Of a stretch of 47,021 nucleotides of DNA, positions 25,326 to 33,933 are shown piece after piece. The position numbers were made by a program, and so were the translations under genes. Each line of letters begins with the position of its first letter. The first letter of the stretch is position 1. The notes below the pieces were generated by a model that saw nothing but the letters and a program-made list of their open reading frames with translations, was not told the origin of the DNA and searched no databases. The DNA is from Leptofilum sp050292445 (GTDB taxonomy: Bacteria > Chloroflexota > Anaerolineae > Promineifilales > Promineifilaceae): assembly GCA_050292445.1 (NCBI GenBank), contig JBNKLQ010000003.1, positions 1-47,021 of the forward strand, written 5' to 3'.

Positions 25326-25649
25326 ATGAAACGAATCGGGTTCTTGCTCAAGGTCAAACAAGAGATGATCGACGAATACAAAAAACATCACGAAGCCGTC
25401 TGGCCAGAGATGCTGGAGGCATTGAGCCGCCACGGCTGGCATAACTACTCCCTTTTCATGCGCGAAGATGGCACATTGTTTGGCTACTTTGAAACGCCCG
25501 ACAGTTTCCAGGCCGCCCTCGACGGCATGGATGGCGAAGCGATCAATGCCAAATGGCAGCAGTTCATGGCCCCCTACTTTGAATCACCTGACGGGGCACA
25601 TCCAGACAAAACGATGGTGGAACTCGAAGAAGTGTTCCACCTCGACTAA
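25326..25649 (+). CDS. rhaM: L-rhamnose mutarotase
   Basis: This 107-residue protein interconverts alpha and beta anomers of L-rhamnose and feeds the isomerase. It has the family opening MKRIGFLLKVKQ, the catalytic-type Tyr18 and His22 in DEYKKHHEAVWPEM, and LFGYFET and the C-terminal FHLD. Length matches E. coli RhaM (about 104). GGGAG lies before the ATG. The gene stands between rhamnosidase and rhamnose isomerase, which fits. Confidence 0.95.
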   Translation: MKRIGFLLKVKQEMIDEYKKHHEAVWPEMLEALSRHGWHNYSLFMREDGTLFGYFETPDSFQAALDGMDGEAINAKWQQFMAPYFESPDGAHPDKTMVELEEVFHLD

Positions 25650-25680
25650 GCGGAGGTGGTTTGCCAACCGCCCAAAATTG

Positions 25681-25734
25681 TAGCCGCGCTTTCTTAGCGC
25701 GTTTTTAAATGCGCGGAAAGAATCCGCGGCTACG
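25681..25734. repeat. GTAGCCGCG inverted repeat
   Basis: GTAGCCGCG near 25681 is inverted as CGCGGCTAC ending near 25734, and an inner GCGCG/CGCGC pair extends the structure. It fills most of the 103-bp gap between rhaM and rhaA. The ends resemble the shorter repeat at 3589-3637, which suggests one small dispersed family. Confidence 0.7.
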
Positions 25735-25752
25735 ACAAGATAGGATGAAACG

Positions 25753-27012
25753 ATGAGTAATTCAATTGAACAGGCCTATGCCTTAGCCAAAGAGCGATAT
25801 GACGCATTGGGCGTGGATACCGACGCTGCGCTGCAAAAATTAGCCGCCATCCCCATCAGCCTGCATTGTTGGCAGGGGGACGACGTGATTGGTTTTGAAG
25901 ACCCGGAGCGCGGCCTGAGCGGCGGCATCATGGCTACCGGCAACTACCCCGGCAAAGCCCGCAATCCAGAGCAGCTGCGCCAGGATTTGGACCAGGCATA
26001 CAGTCTCATCCCCGGTACCCATCGCCTTAATTTGCACGCAATTTACGGTGATGCCGATGGCAACAAACTGGATCGCAACGATTGGCGGCCGCACCACTTT
26101 GACAAATGGATCGCCTGGGCCAAAGAAAACAAACATGGCATCGACTTTAATCCCACCTGCTTCTCCCACCCGATGGCCGACAGCGGCTTTACCCTGGCCA
26201 GCTTAGACAAAGGCGTGCGCGATTTTTGGATTGAGCATTGTCGCCTCAGCCGCGAAATTGGTGCGTACATTGGCGAACAGCTAGGCACAGCGTGTGTAAC
26301 CAACGTCTGGATTCCCGACGGGTACAAAGACACGCCGGTCAACCGCCTTGTCCATCGGGAGCTGCTGCAGCAAGCATTGGACGAGGTTTTTGCCGCGCCG
26401 CTTGATCCCGTACACAATCTGGACGCCGTTGAATGCAAGCTGTTCGGCATTGGTTCAGAGAGTTACGTCGTGGGGTCGCACGAATTTTACATGGGATACG
26501 CCTGCTCGCGGCAAACGTTGCTCTGCCTGGATGCCGGCCACTTCCATCCCACTGAAACCATCGCCGACAAGATTTCCTCAGTGCTGCTGTACGTGCCGGA
26601 ACTGCTGCTGCACGTCAGCCGGGGCGTGCGCTGGGACAGCGACCACGTGGTTACGCTCACCGACGAGCTTCAAGCGATTATGCAAGAATTGGTGCGCGGT
26701 AATTTTCTGGAGCGCACGCATATTGGCCTGGATTTCTTCGACGCCAGTATAAACCGTGTGGCTGCCTGGGCCATCGGTACGCGCAACGCTGTGCGGGCGC
26801 TGCTCATGGCCCTGCTGGAGCCAATCGAGCAGTTACGCACCCTGGAAGCAGAAGGCGATTTCACGGCCCGGCTGGCCCTGCTGGAAGAACTCAAAGGGAT
26901 GCCTTTTGGCGCGGTTTGGGACCAATATTGCCAGCAGCAAAACGTCCCGGTAGGCTATGCCTTTATGGATGAGATTCGTACCTACGAGGAAAAAATGTTG
27001 GCAAACCGCTAA
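25753..27012 (+). CDS. rhaA: L-rhamnose isomerase
   Basis: RhaA interconverts L-rhamnose and L-rhamnulose (EC 5.3.1.14) with a divalent metal. At 419 residues it has the E. coli RhaA length and type. Landmarks are ISLHCWQGDDVIGFE, GIMATGNYPGKARNPEQLR and the metal-site regions AVECKLFGIGSES, LDAGHFHPTE, VRWDSDHV and IGLDFFDASINRVAAW. No ACGGCCGT copy occurs in it. It is a core gene that fixes the operon's substrate as rhamnose. Confidence 0.97.
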   Translation: MSNSIEQAYALAKERYDALGVDTDAALQKLAAIPISLHCWQGDDVIGFEDPERGLSGGIMATGNYPGKARNPEQLRQDLDQAYSLIPGTHRLNLHAIYGDADGNKLDRNDWRPHHFDKWIAWAKENKHGIDFNPTCFSHPMADSGFTLASLDKGVRDFWIEHCRLSREIGAYIGEQLGTACVTNVWIPDGYKDTPVNRLVHRELLQQALDEVFAAPLDPVHNLDAVECKLFGIGSESYVVGSHEFYMGYACSRQTLLCLDAGHFHPTETIADKISSVLLYVPELLLHVSRGVRWDSDHVVTLTDELQAIMQELVRGNFLERTHIGLDFFDASINRVAAWAIGTRNAVRALLMALLEPIEQLRTLEAEGDFTARLALLEELKGMPFGAVWDQYCQQQNVPVGYAFMDEIRTYEEKMLANR

Positions 27013-27106
27013 TTAGCGAGAGACAAATGGATTCACAATGGTTAGCTGCTCGTCAATTATCAGGCCATCTTGCATATCTTCAGAAAGCAAAACAGCATAG
27101 GTTTTT

Positions 27107-28555
27107 ATGGCAAAGAAAACAGTTTTAGCAGTGGATTTGGGTGCTGAATCGGGGCGGGTGATGGCTGTGGCGTTTAACGGCCGTTCCCTCCATCTCCAAG
27201 AACTGCACCGCTTCCCTAACACAACTGTCACCCTCAATGGTACGCTGCATTGGAACTTTTTGCGTCTTTGGGATGACATCCAAACGGGCATCGAAAAGGG
27301 CCAATCACTCAAACCCGCCAGCATTGGCGTCGATACCTGGGGCGTCGATTTTGGGCTGCTGGACAGCCAGGGCCACCTCATTGGCAATCCGGTGCATTAT
27401 CGTGACGGCCGTACCGTCAACATGATGGAAACAGCCTTCAACAAACTCCCCAAAGCCGACATCTTCGCCCAGACCGGCATCCAGTTCATGCCCATCAACA
27501 CCCTCTACCAGCTCCTCAGCCTGGTTGAAAGTCAATCACCGCAGTTGGAGATTGCCGACACGTTTTTGACCGCGCCTGACTTGCTTAACTATTGGCTGAC
27601 CGGCGCGAAGGTGTGCGAATTTAGTAATGCTACCACCACGCAATTGTTCAATCCGACTACCGGCACCTGGGCCACGGATCTGATGGACAAACTGAGCATT
27701 CCCAGCCACATCTTCCCCGACATTGTGCCGCCAGGGACCAAATTAGGCAGCTACGACGGCATCCCGGTGATTGCCCCAGCTTGCCACGACACGGGCAGTG
27801 CGGTTGCGGCCGTACCCACTTCTACCGCCAATTTTGCCTACATCAGCAGCGGCACCTGGAGCTTGGTCGGGTTGGAGGGGGACAAGCCAATCCTGACGCC
27901 TGAGGCATTGGCCGCCAACGTCACGAATGAGGGCGGGGTCTACAACACCTACCGCTTGCTCAAGAATGTGATGGGCTTGTGGATTTTGCAGCAGTGCCGT
28001 GCCACCTGGGCCGCCGCTGGACAAGATTATTCCTACGGCGAGTTGGTGCAGTTAGCAGAAAAATCAGAGCCGCTACAAGCGATTTTTAACCCCAACGATC
28101 CTATCTTTTTGCAACCCGGTGACCACCCACAGCACATTTGCGATTATTGCCGCCGAACGAATCAGCTCGTTCCAGAGACGGTCGGCGCTGTGGTGCGCAG
28201 CGTGCTGGAAAGTTTGGCGCTGGCGTATCGCGAGGTGCTAGAATTAGTAACATCTGTTGCCAAGCACCAGGTTTCTGTCTTGCACATCGTTGGCGGCGGC
28301 ACGCAAAACCAGCTGCTCAACCAGCTAACCGCCAACGCCACCGGCCTGCCCGTTGTCACCGGCCCCATTGAGGCTACCGTGATTGGCAATGCTCTGGTGC
28401 AGCTTATCACCCTGGGTGAAATTGCGAATTTGCAGCAGGCTCGTGAAATTGTGGCAGGTATGGATGAATTAAAAAGATATGAGCCAAAGGGAACCGTGGG
28501 TTCCCCTATGGCCGTGTGGGATGATGCATACGGCCGTTACCAAAGAATGGTCTAA
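27107..28555 (+). CDS. rhaB: rhamnulokinase
   Basis: This 482-residue FGGY-family kinase phosphorylates L-rhamnulose at O1 (EC 2.7.1.5). It has the phosphate-1 motif AVDLGAESGRVM, IGVDTWGVDFGLLD, the phosphate-2 region ISSGTWSLVGLE and the adenosine motif HIVGGGTQNQLLNQLTANA. The ribosome site is weak. A 33-codon frame overlapping its start (27027-27128) is not convincing. A MITE copy follows 18 bp after its stop. Confidence 0.96.
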   Translation: MAKKTVLAVDLGAESGRVMAVAFNGRSLHLQELHRFPNTTVTLNGTLHWNFLRLWDDIQTGIEKGQSLKPASIGVDTWGVDFGLLDSQGHLIGNPVHYRDGRTVNMMETAFNKLPKADIFAQTGIQFMPINTLYQLLSLVESQSPQLEIADTFLTAPDLLNYWLTGAKVCEFSNATTTQLFNPTTGTWATDLMDKLSIPSHIFPDIVPPGTKLGSYDGIPVIAPACHDTGSAVAAVPTSTANFAYISSGTWSLVGLEGDKPILTPEALAANVTNEGGVYNTYRLLKNVMGLWILQQCRATWAAAGQDYSYGELVQLAEKSEPLQAIFNPNDPIFLQPGDHPQHICDYCRRTNQLVPETVGAVVRSVLESLALAYREVLELVTSVAKHQVSVLHIVGGGTQNQLLNQLTANATGLPVVTGPIEATVIGNALVQLITLGEIANLQQAREIVAGMDELKRYEPKGTVGSPMAVWDDAYGRYQRMV

Positions 28556-28573
28556 TCTTTTTAGTGTTTAAAA

Positions 28574-28669
28574 AATAGATTGGGTAATGGTAGGGGCGAC
28601 CCTCTGTAGTCGCCCAAATCAGGGCAGACACAGGGGTCTGCCCCTACCCAAACGTTACCCGTTTTAATT
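28574..28669. mobile_element. MITE-like element, copy 2
   Basis: It has the same architecture and largely the same sequence as the element at 10826-10922, with TIR (right end inverted CAATTAAAACGGGTAACG) and inner GGTAGGGGCGACCC and GGGTCTGCCCCTACC-like arms. Differences between copies are scattered and partly compensatory in the stems. It has no coding capacity. Confidence 0.72.
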
Positions 28670-28750
28670 GATACGGCCGTACTCGGCCAACTCGTTCCTA
28701 TTGGGGATGAAGAAATTCATGATCTGGAAAAAGCTTTTTCATTGATATGA
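28670..28750 (+). pseudogene. possible gene tail cut off by the MITE
   Basis: Directly after the MITE a frame reads DTAVLGQLVPIGDEEIHDLEKA and ends FSLI at a TGA (28748-28750). It is protein-like in composition and contains an ACGGCCGT octamer in the TAV frame. It has no start of its own. It also includes the palindrome GAAAAAGCTTTTTC (28727-28740). I do not recognise the family. Confidence 0.25.
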
Positions 28751-28761
28751 TAGGAGTAAAC

Positions 28762-29025
28762 ATGAAGGTTAAGCTGTTCGGCAACCTGCGCCGGATTGCA
28801 GGACGTGCAGAACAAGAAGGTTCCGGCACAACTGTACAGGAAGTTCTGATAAACCTTTGTGCCGATAACAAACCATTACAAGCGGCCATTTTTGACGGTA
28901 CTGCGTTACGGGCGCATGTGCGGGTCATCATAAACGGCCGTGACAGCGAATTAGCGCAAGGGTTGGAAACGGCCGTTTCCAACAACGATCAAATTGCTAT
29001 CTTCCCCCCTATCGCCGGAGGGTGA
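28762..29025 (+). CDS. MoaD/ThiS-like sulfur carrier protein
   Basis: This 87-residue ubiquitin-fold protein uses ATG 28762, chosen because TAGGAG (28751-28756) is ideally spaced; an ATG at 28747 would overlap it. It begins MKVKLFGNLRRIAG and ends IFPPIAGG, the C-terminal Gly-Gly that is adenylated and thiocarboxylated in MoaD, where it donates sulfur to molybdopterin. Its position 145 bp upstream of the AOR gene suggests supply of the tungsto- or molybdo-pterin cofactor for that enzyme. No MoaE, MoaA or MoeB gene is in the window. ThiS-type function is less likely by context. Confidence 0.88.
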   Translation: MKVKLFGNLRRIAGRAEQEGSGTTVQEVLINLCADNKPLQAAIFDGTALRAHVRVIINGRDSELAQGLETAVSNNDQIAIFPPIAGG

Positions 29026-29104
29026 TGGCATCGATATATAAAAATGAATGAAAATCAATCAAAGATTTTGCAAAGACGTAGATTTACGTTCCGAGATCAG
29101 GTAG

Positions 29105-29146
29105 CTTTTTCGGCTTCCTCCCTCTGTGTCTTTGCGCCTCTGCGTT
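29105..29146. repeat. CTCTGTGTCTTTGCGCCTCTGCG word repeat
   Basis: This CT-rich word series matches the right halves of the repeats at 9064-9135 and 17646-17702. It lies in the 145-bp gap before the AOR gene and ends before its ribosome site (AAAGGAG at 29158-29164). Confidence 0.5.
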
Positions 29147-29170
29147 GATTTGTTTCTAAAGGAGAAACTT

Positions 29171-30955
29171 ATGCAAGGTTGGGCAGGAAAAATATTAGAT
29201 GTCAATCTCAGCGACGGCACCGTGGAAACCGTACCCCTGGACCCAGAAATGGCACGGCTGTTTTTGGGCGGGCGCGGCCTGGGTGCCCGTTTGCTATGGG
29301 ATTTAGTGGGGCCAGAAGTAGCGCCTCTTTCACCAGAAAATGTCCTTATTTTTACCACGGGACCTATCACGGCGACCGCATCACAGACGAGTAACCGCTT
29401 TAACGTCAGCACCAAAAGCCCGCTGACCGACACGATTTTGCACGCCAATAGCGGCGGCTGGTGGGGCATGCAGTTTAAACGCACCGGCTACGATGCGATG
29501 ATTGTGCGCGGTAAGGCATCTACACCGGTTATGATTGAAATTACGCCCGACGATGTGATGATCAAAGACGCTGACCATCTCTGGGGCAAGAGCGTGTTTG
29601 AAACAACCGCAGCGCTGGGGCAAAACAACAATAAACGCAACGTGTTGTGTATTGGCCCTGCCGGTGAAAATCAAGTGCGCATTGCCGCCATTATGAACGA
29701 TAAGGAACGGGCGCTGGCTCGTGGCGGCGGCGGGGCCGTGATGGGCAGTAAAAATTTGAAGGCGATTGTGGTCGAAGGTAAAGAAAAGAACAAACCGGCC
29801 GATCAAGACCAGTTTAAGTTCATGCTGTACGAAACGGGTAAACTGCTCAAAGCAAGCCCGCTCACATCGCAGGCGCTGCCGGAATTTGGAACGGCCGTTG
29901 TCATGAACGTTGTCAACGAGATTGGGGCCTTACCCACGCGCAACTTCCAGCAGTCCCAATTTGAACACGCCGATAAAATCAGCGGTGAAGAAATCACCGA
30001 TACGATTTTAGTGAAAAACCAGGCCTGCTGGGCTTGCCCCATCACCTGTACGCGCATCACCAAAACCAAAAGCGGCAAAGAAGGTGAAGGCCCCGAATTT
30101 GAGTCTGCCTGGGCTTTTGGCGCGCAGTGTGGCATCGACGATCTGGATACCATCACCGAAGCCAACTTTCTGTGCAACGACCTGGGGCTGGACACGATTT
30201 CCATGGGCAACACCATTGGCTGCGCTATGGAGCTGGCTGAAAAAGGGCTGCTGGATGGCGACCTGGGCTTTGGTCAAGCTGACAAATTGTTGGGTTTAAT
30301 TCAGGACACGGCTTACCGGCAGGGCTTCGGCGACGAGTTAGCTGAAGGCAGCTACCGCATGGCAGCCAAACACGGCGCACCGGAACTGTCCATGAGTGTG
30401 AAGAAGCTGGAAATGCCCGCTTATGATCCGCGCGGCATGCAGGGGCAAGGACTCGTTTTTGCCACCGGCAACCGGGGTGCCTGCCATGAAACAGGCAATA
30501 TGTTAGGCCCAGAAGTGTTGGCCTTGCCCCGTCTCATCGACCGTTTCGCCACCCAGGGCAAAGCGGGCATTGTCTCTGTCCACCAAAACTCGGCGGCGGT
30601 AATTGACAGTCTGGTTTACTGCAAGTTTGCCAACATGGCCGTGGCGGAGGAATTTTTTGCCCGCGTGTTAACGGCCGTAACTGGCGAACTATTCACGGCC
30701 GATGATCTGATGATGGTCGGTGAGCGCGTTTGGACGCTGGAACGCCTCTACAACCTGCGTGAAGGCTTCACCAAAGAAGATGACACCCTGCCTGACCGCC
30801 TGCTCAACGAACCGGTCGCCGAAGGCCCCAGCGAAGGGTTTACCGCCAATCTCCCGCCGATGCTCGAAGAATATTATGCCTTCCGAGGCTGGGACAAAAA
30901 CGGCGTGCCGACAGAGGCGAAATTGAAAGAGTTAGGACTGGATAATTTAAAATAA
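29171..30955 (+). CDS. aldehyde:ferredoxin oxidoreductase (AOR family, tungsten/molybdenum bis-pterin)
   Basis: This 594-residue protein uses ATG 29171 after AAAGGAG; an in-frame upstream start at 29126 lies in the repeat. AOR enzymes oxidise aldehydes to acids with ferredoxin. The family opening is GWAGKILDVNLSDGTVE, followed by FLGGRGLGARLLWD and the STKSPLTD pterin region. Cluster ligands Cys286, Cys289, Cys293 (CWACPITC) and Cys484 (VYCKF) match the CxxCxxxC...C spacing of Pyrococcus AOR. RGMQGQGL and GNRGACHETG are further cofactor motifs. It sits between rhamnulokinase and the aldolase that makes lactaldehyde, with LutABC next, so L-lactaldehyde is the likely substrate. That assignment is inference. 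Confidence 0.92.
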   Translation: MQGWAGKILDVNLSDGTVETVPLDPEMARLFLGGRGLGARLLWDLVGPEVAPLSPENVLIFTTGPITATASQTSNRFNVSTKSPLTDTILHANSGGWWGMQFKRTGYDAMIVRGKASTPVMIEITPDDVMIKDADHLWGKSVFETTAALGQNNNKRNVLCIGPAGENQVRIAAIMNDKERALARGGGGAVMGSKNLKAIVVEGKEKNKPADQDQFKFMLYETGKLLKASPLTSQALPEFGTAVVMNVVNEIGALPTRNFQQSQFEHADKISGEEITDTILVKNQACWACPITCTRITKTKSGKEGEGPEFESAWAFGAQCGIDDLDTITEANFLCNDLGLDTISMGNTIGCAMELAEKGLLDGDLGFGQADKLLGLIQDTAYRQGFGDELAEGSYRMAAKHGAPELSMSVKKLEMPAYDPRGMQGQGLVFATGNRGACHETGNMLGPEVLALPRLIDRFATQGKAGIVSVHQNSAAVIDSLVYCKFANMAVAEEFFARVLTAVTGELFTADDLMMVGERVWTLERLYNLREGFTKEDDTLPDRLLNEPVAEGPSEGFTANLPPMLEEYYAFRGWDKNGVPTEAKLKELGLDNLK

Positions 30956-31034
30956 TGAATAATGAATAATGAATAATGAATTGTGAAGTAGCGGTTTATT
31001 CACCATTCGCAATTCTTTATTGATTATTCATTAT
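30952..31034. repeat. AATGAATAATGAAT inverted repeat
   Basis: The left arm is a tandem AATAATG array (30952-30983). The right arm has CAATTC, TTGATTATTCATTATT (31009-31034). The repeat fills the gap between AOR and the aldolase. The ribosome site of the aldolase (ACGGAG) follows it. Confidence 0.75.
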
Positions 31035-31051
31035 TCGCTACGGAGTAGCGC

Positions 31052-31663
31052 ATGATTGACCAACGACTTTATGAAGAATTCCGTGACATTGGCCGCGACA
31101 TTTTTGTCACTGGCCTCACCAGTTCGCATGGTGGCAACATGAGCGTGCGCGTCGGTGATAAAATCATCATCAAGCGGCGTGGAGCGCAGTTCGGCCGTTT
31201 GAAGCGCACAGATTTTGTGGAAACCAGCTTTCAAGGCAAAGACAGTGGCATCGTCCGCGCCAGCACCGAATTGATTGTACATCGTGCTATTTACGAACAG
31301 ACATCGGCCTTAGCTGTCGTCCATGCCCATCCGCGTACGGCTATTGTCCTCAGCCTGAGCCGGGACGAAATCATTCCCATTGATAATGAAGGCTCTTATT
31401 TACTGCGTAAAATTCCGGTGGTGACTGTTGAACTTGCTTCCGGCTCTAAAGAGATGGCCAAAAAAGTGTCCGAAGCCTTACGCGGCTACAAAATCATCAT
31501 GCAGCGTGGACACGGTTGTTTTGCCATTGGGCAAACGTTAGAAGAGGCGTATCATTGGGTTTCGGCTTTGGAGGAGGTAAGCGACATCATTTTGGAACAC
31601 AAGCTAATGGGCGAAGAGATGATTGAGTATCGCAAGCACAGCGAAGCATACGCCAAATGGTAG
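31052..31663 (+). CDS. class II aldolase (probable L-rhamnulose-1-phosphate aldolase, FucA-like)
   Basis: This 203-residue zinc aldolase of the AraD/FucA superfamily has GNMS near the N-terminus. Glu73 lies in ASTELIVH, zinc ligands His91 and His93 in VHAHPRT, and His154 in RGHGC. These positions almost coincide with E73, H92, H94 and H155 of E. coli FucA, and the protein is shorter than RhaD. In this operon the expected reaction is cleavage of L-rhamnulose-1-phosphate to DHAP and L-lactaldehyde. No other aldolase is present. Fuculose-1-phosphate activity is possible as well. ACGGAG precedes the ATG, and the gene overlaps lutA by 7 bp. Confidence 0.88.
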   Translation: MIDQRLYEEFRDIGRDIFVTGLTSSHGGNMSVRVGDKIIIKRRGAQFGRLKRTDFVETSFQGKDSGIVRASTELIVHRAIYEQTSALAVVHAHPRTAIVLSLSRDEIIPIDNEGSYLLRKIPVVTVELASGSKEMAKKVSEALRGYKIIMQRGHGCFAIGQTLEEAYHWVSALEEVSDIILEHKLMGEEMIEYRKHSEAYAKW

Positions 31664-32427
31664 AACGCGAATCGCCTAAAGGGAAACGGGTGTCCTTGTT
31701 TGTCACCTGCATGGTGGATATGCTTTCGCCGCAAACCGGGATGTCTGTGGTGGAAGTGCTGGAGCATTTGGGGCTGACAGTTGATTTTCCGGCCGGGCAA
31801 ACATGCTGTGGCCAGCCTGCGTTTAATTCCGGCTATCGGGACGAAGCGCGGCAGGTGGCCCGTCACTTCATCGAAACGTTCCGCGAAGCCGAGGTGATTG
31901 TTACCCCGTCCGGCTCCTGTGCGGCGATGGTGCGCCATGAATACCCGCACCTGTTTGCTGAAGAACCCGCGTTGCTGGCCGAAGCGGAACGATTGGCCAG
32001 CATCACCTGGGAATTCAGTGAATTTATTGTCGATGGCTTAGGTATTGATGATTTGCAAGCGAGGCTGCCCGAACGGCAAACGGCCGTTTGCCACCACGCT
32101 TGCCACGGACTCCGTCTGCTCCATTTGAAAACCGCCGCCGAAACACTGCTGGAAAACACAGAGAATGTCACGTTGCAACCATGGGACAATAGTGAAATTT
32201 GCTGCGGCTTTGGCGGCCTCTTCGCCGTAAAGATGGCTGACGTGAGTGGAGCCATGCTGCACAAAAAGCTGGCCCACATCGTTGACAGCGGCACCGATTG
32301 TGTGGTCACCGGGGACATCAGCTGTTTGATGCATATGAACGGCGGACTGGAGAAACGGGGGAAACGGCCGTCTGTGCGCCACATCGCCGATGTGTTAGCT
32401 GAAGGTATTCGGCAGGAAGAAAAATAG
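31657..32427 (+). CDS. lutA: lactate utilisation protein A (CCG-domain Fe-S subunit)
   Basis: This 256-residue LutA/LldE protein has two CCG repeats: VTCMVDML with QTCCGQPAFNSG, and CHHACHGLR with ICCGFGGLFAVK. The cysteines bind Fe-S clusters. LutABC together oxidise L-lactate to pyruvate in the cytoplasm or at the membrane. It overlaps the aldolase gene by 7 bp, so the two are co-translated. Within this operon it would handle lactate formed from lactaldehyde. Confidence 0.94.
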   Translation: MVERESPKGKRVSLFVTCMVDMLSPQTGMSVVEVLEHLGLTVDFPAGQTCCGQPAFNSGYRDEARQVARHFIETFREAEVIVTPSGSCAAMVRHEYPHLFAEEPALLAEAERLASITWEFSEFIVDGLGIDDLQARLPERQTAVCHHACHGLRLLHLKTAAETLLENTENVTLQPWDNSEICCGFGGLFAVKMADVSGAMLHKKLAHIVDSGTDCVVTGDISCLMHMNGGLEKRGKRPSVRHIADVLAEGIRQEEK

Positions 32428-32438
32428 GACGCAGATAA

Positions 32439-32496
32439 ACACAGATTTTCACAGATTTATTGCTCATAATCTGTGTTTATCTGTGAAAATCTGTGT
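32439..32496. repeat. 18-bp perfect inverted repeat of ACACAGATTTTC words
   Basis: ACACAGATTTTCACAGAT (32439-32456) is perfectly inverted at 32479-32496. A second pairing, ATAAACACAGAT (32435-32446) with ATCTGTGTTTAT (32469-32480), competes with it, so two hairpins are possible. It lies between lutA and lutB. Confidence 0.85.
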
Positions 32497-32517
32497 CCCA
32501 TTATGGATAGATCTTTT

Positions 32518-33933
32518 ATGAAGGTTCAGTCAAACAATTTTATTCCGGCGGCCCAGATTGCCATTCATGATGGTGATTTGCAAACGGCCGTTACCACCGG
32601 CACCGATTCCGCCTTCACCAAGCGGCAGGCATCCATGTATGCCGTTAGCCAAGAACATGGGCAGACGCTGCGGCAGCAGGCAGCGGCCATCAAGCGGCAC
32701 GCGCTCAATAATTTGCCCGATTTGCTGGAGCAGGCCGAAGCCAACATGCGGGCCAACGGCATTCAGGTGTTGTGGGCGGCTGACGCGGCCGAAGCCAACC
32801 GGCACGTTTTAGAAATTGCCCAACGGCACGATGTGCGTTTGGTGGTCAAAAGCAAAAGTATGGTCACCGAAGAGGTGGGGCTAAACCACGCGCTGGAAGC
32901 GGCCAGCATCGACGTGCTGGAGACCGATTTGGGAGAATACATTGTGCAGTTGGGTGGAGAAACGCCCAGCCACATCGTCGCCCCCATCGTGCATAAAACC
33001 AAAGAAAGCATCCGCGATTTGCTCATCGACAAGGCAAATATGCCACCTACCGACGATGTGAACGAGATGACCCGGTTTGCCCGCAAAAAGCTGCGAGAGC
33101 GCTTCCTGGCGGCCGACATGGGCGTTTCTGGCGGGAACTTCATTTTGGCGGAAACCGGCTCCATTGGCCTGGTGATGAATGAAGGCAACGGCCGTATGGT
33201 CACGAGCCTGCCCCGTGTTCATGTGGCGCTGGTGGGCATTGAAAAAGTCGCCCCCACCGTGGCCGACTATGCCTTGCTGACCCAGGTGCTGCCGCGCAGC
33301 GCCACGGGTCAACAGTTGGCCGTTTACACCCATTTGGTCAACGGTCCGCGCCAGCCCGGTGAAACGGACGGGCCAGAGCATGTGTATGTGATTTTGGTCG
33401 ATAACGGCCGTTCCCAAATATACAACACGGATTATGCCGAAGCGCTAGCCTGCATTCGCTGCGGGGCGTGCTTGAATGGCTGTCCGGTTTACCAGGCGGC
33501 TGGTGGCCACGCCTACGGCTGGGTCTATTCTGGCCCGATTGGCGCAGTTTTAACGCCCCTGTTCACCGGACTGGAAAACGCCAGTCCGCTGCCGCACGCC
33601 AGCACCTTGTGTGGCATGTGCAAGCAAGTCTGCCCTGTAGATATTGACATTCCGCGCATGCTGCTGGATCTGCGCCATGCGCTGGTGCAGCAAGGGCTGG
33701 GAGACACCGTTTGGAACGTGGGTATGAAGGCGTGGGCCTTTGGCAACCGCTCGCCGGGCCGGTTTGTATTTGGCGGCAAGGTGGCGGCGAAGGCGACCAA
33801 TTTACTCAAGCCAAAATCGCTACCGGGGCCGCTGGGCGGTTGGACGAGGTACCGTGCCACGCCCAAATTTGCGCCCAAGTCGTTCCACCAACTGTGGCAG
33901 GAGCGGCAAGGAGGACGTGATGAGCAGTCGTGA
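32518..33933 (+). CDS. lutB: lactate utilisation protein B (Fe-S, LUD domain)
   Basis: This 471-residue LutB/LldF protein has an N-terminal LUD domain (KSKSMVTEEVGLNHALE, LGGETPSHIVAPIVHK, GGNFILAETGSIGLVMNEGNGR). Two ferredoxin-type 4Fe-4S motifs follow (CIRCGACLNGCPVY and CGMCKQVCPVDIDIP), with a helical tail. The start is uncertain: ATG 32518 and ATG 32503 are both possible and neither has a clear ribosome site, because the preceding repeat runs to about 32500. It overlaps lutC by 14 bp. Confidence 0.95.
   Translation: MKVQSNNFIPAAQIAIHDGDLQTAVTTGTDSAFTKRQASMYAVSQEHGQTLRQQAAAIKRHALNNLPDLLEQAEANMRANGIQVLWAADAAEANRHVLEIAQRHDVRLVVKSKSMVTEEVGLNHALEAASIDVLETDLGEYIVQLGGETPSHIVAPIVHKTKESIRDLLIDKANMPPTDDVNEMTRFARKKLRERFLAADMGVSGGNFILAETGSIGLVMNEGNGRMVTSLPRVHVALVGIEKVAPTVADYALLTQVLPRSATGQQLAVYTHLVNGPRQPGETDGPEHVYVILVDNGRSQIYNTDYAEALACIRCGACLNGCPVYQAAGGHAYGWVYSGPIGAVLTPLFTGLENASPLPHASTLCGMCKQVCPVDIDIPRMLLDLRHALVQQGLGDTVWNVGMKAWAFGNRSPGRFVFGGKVAAKATNLLKPKSLPGPLGGWTRYRATPKFAPKSFHQLWQERQGGRDEQS

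Noticed and set aside
27027..27128. 33-codon frame overlapping the rhaB start
   Set aside because: The ribosome site is weak, it overlaps rhaB by 22 bp and the composition is unremarkable, with no family recognised.
28727..28740. GAAAAAGCTTTTTC as a terminator before the MoaD-like gene
   Set aside because: It is a self-complementary 14-mer with no loop and mainly A-T pairs; as a terminator it would be too weak.
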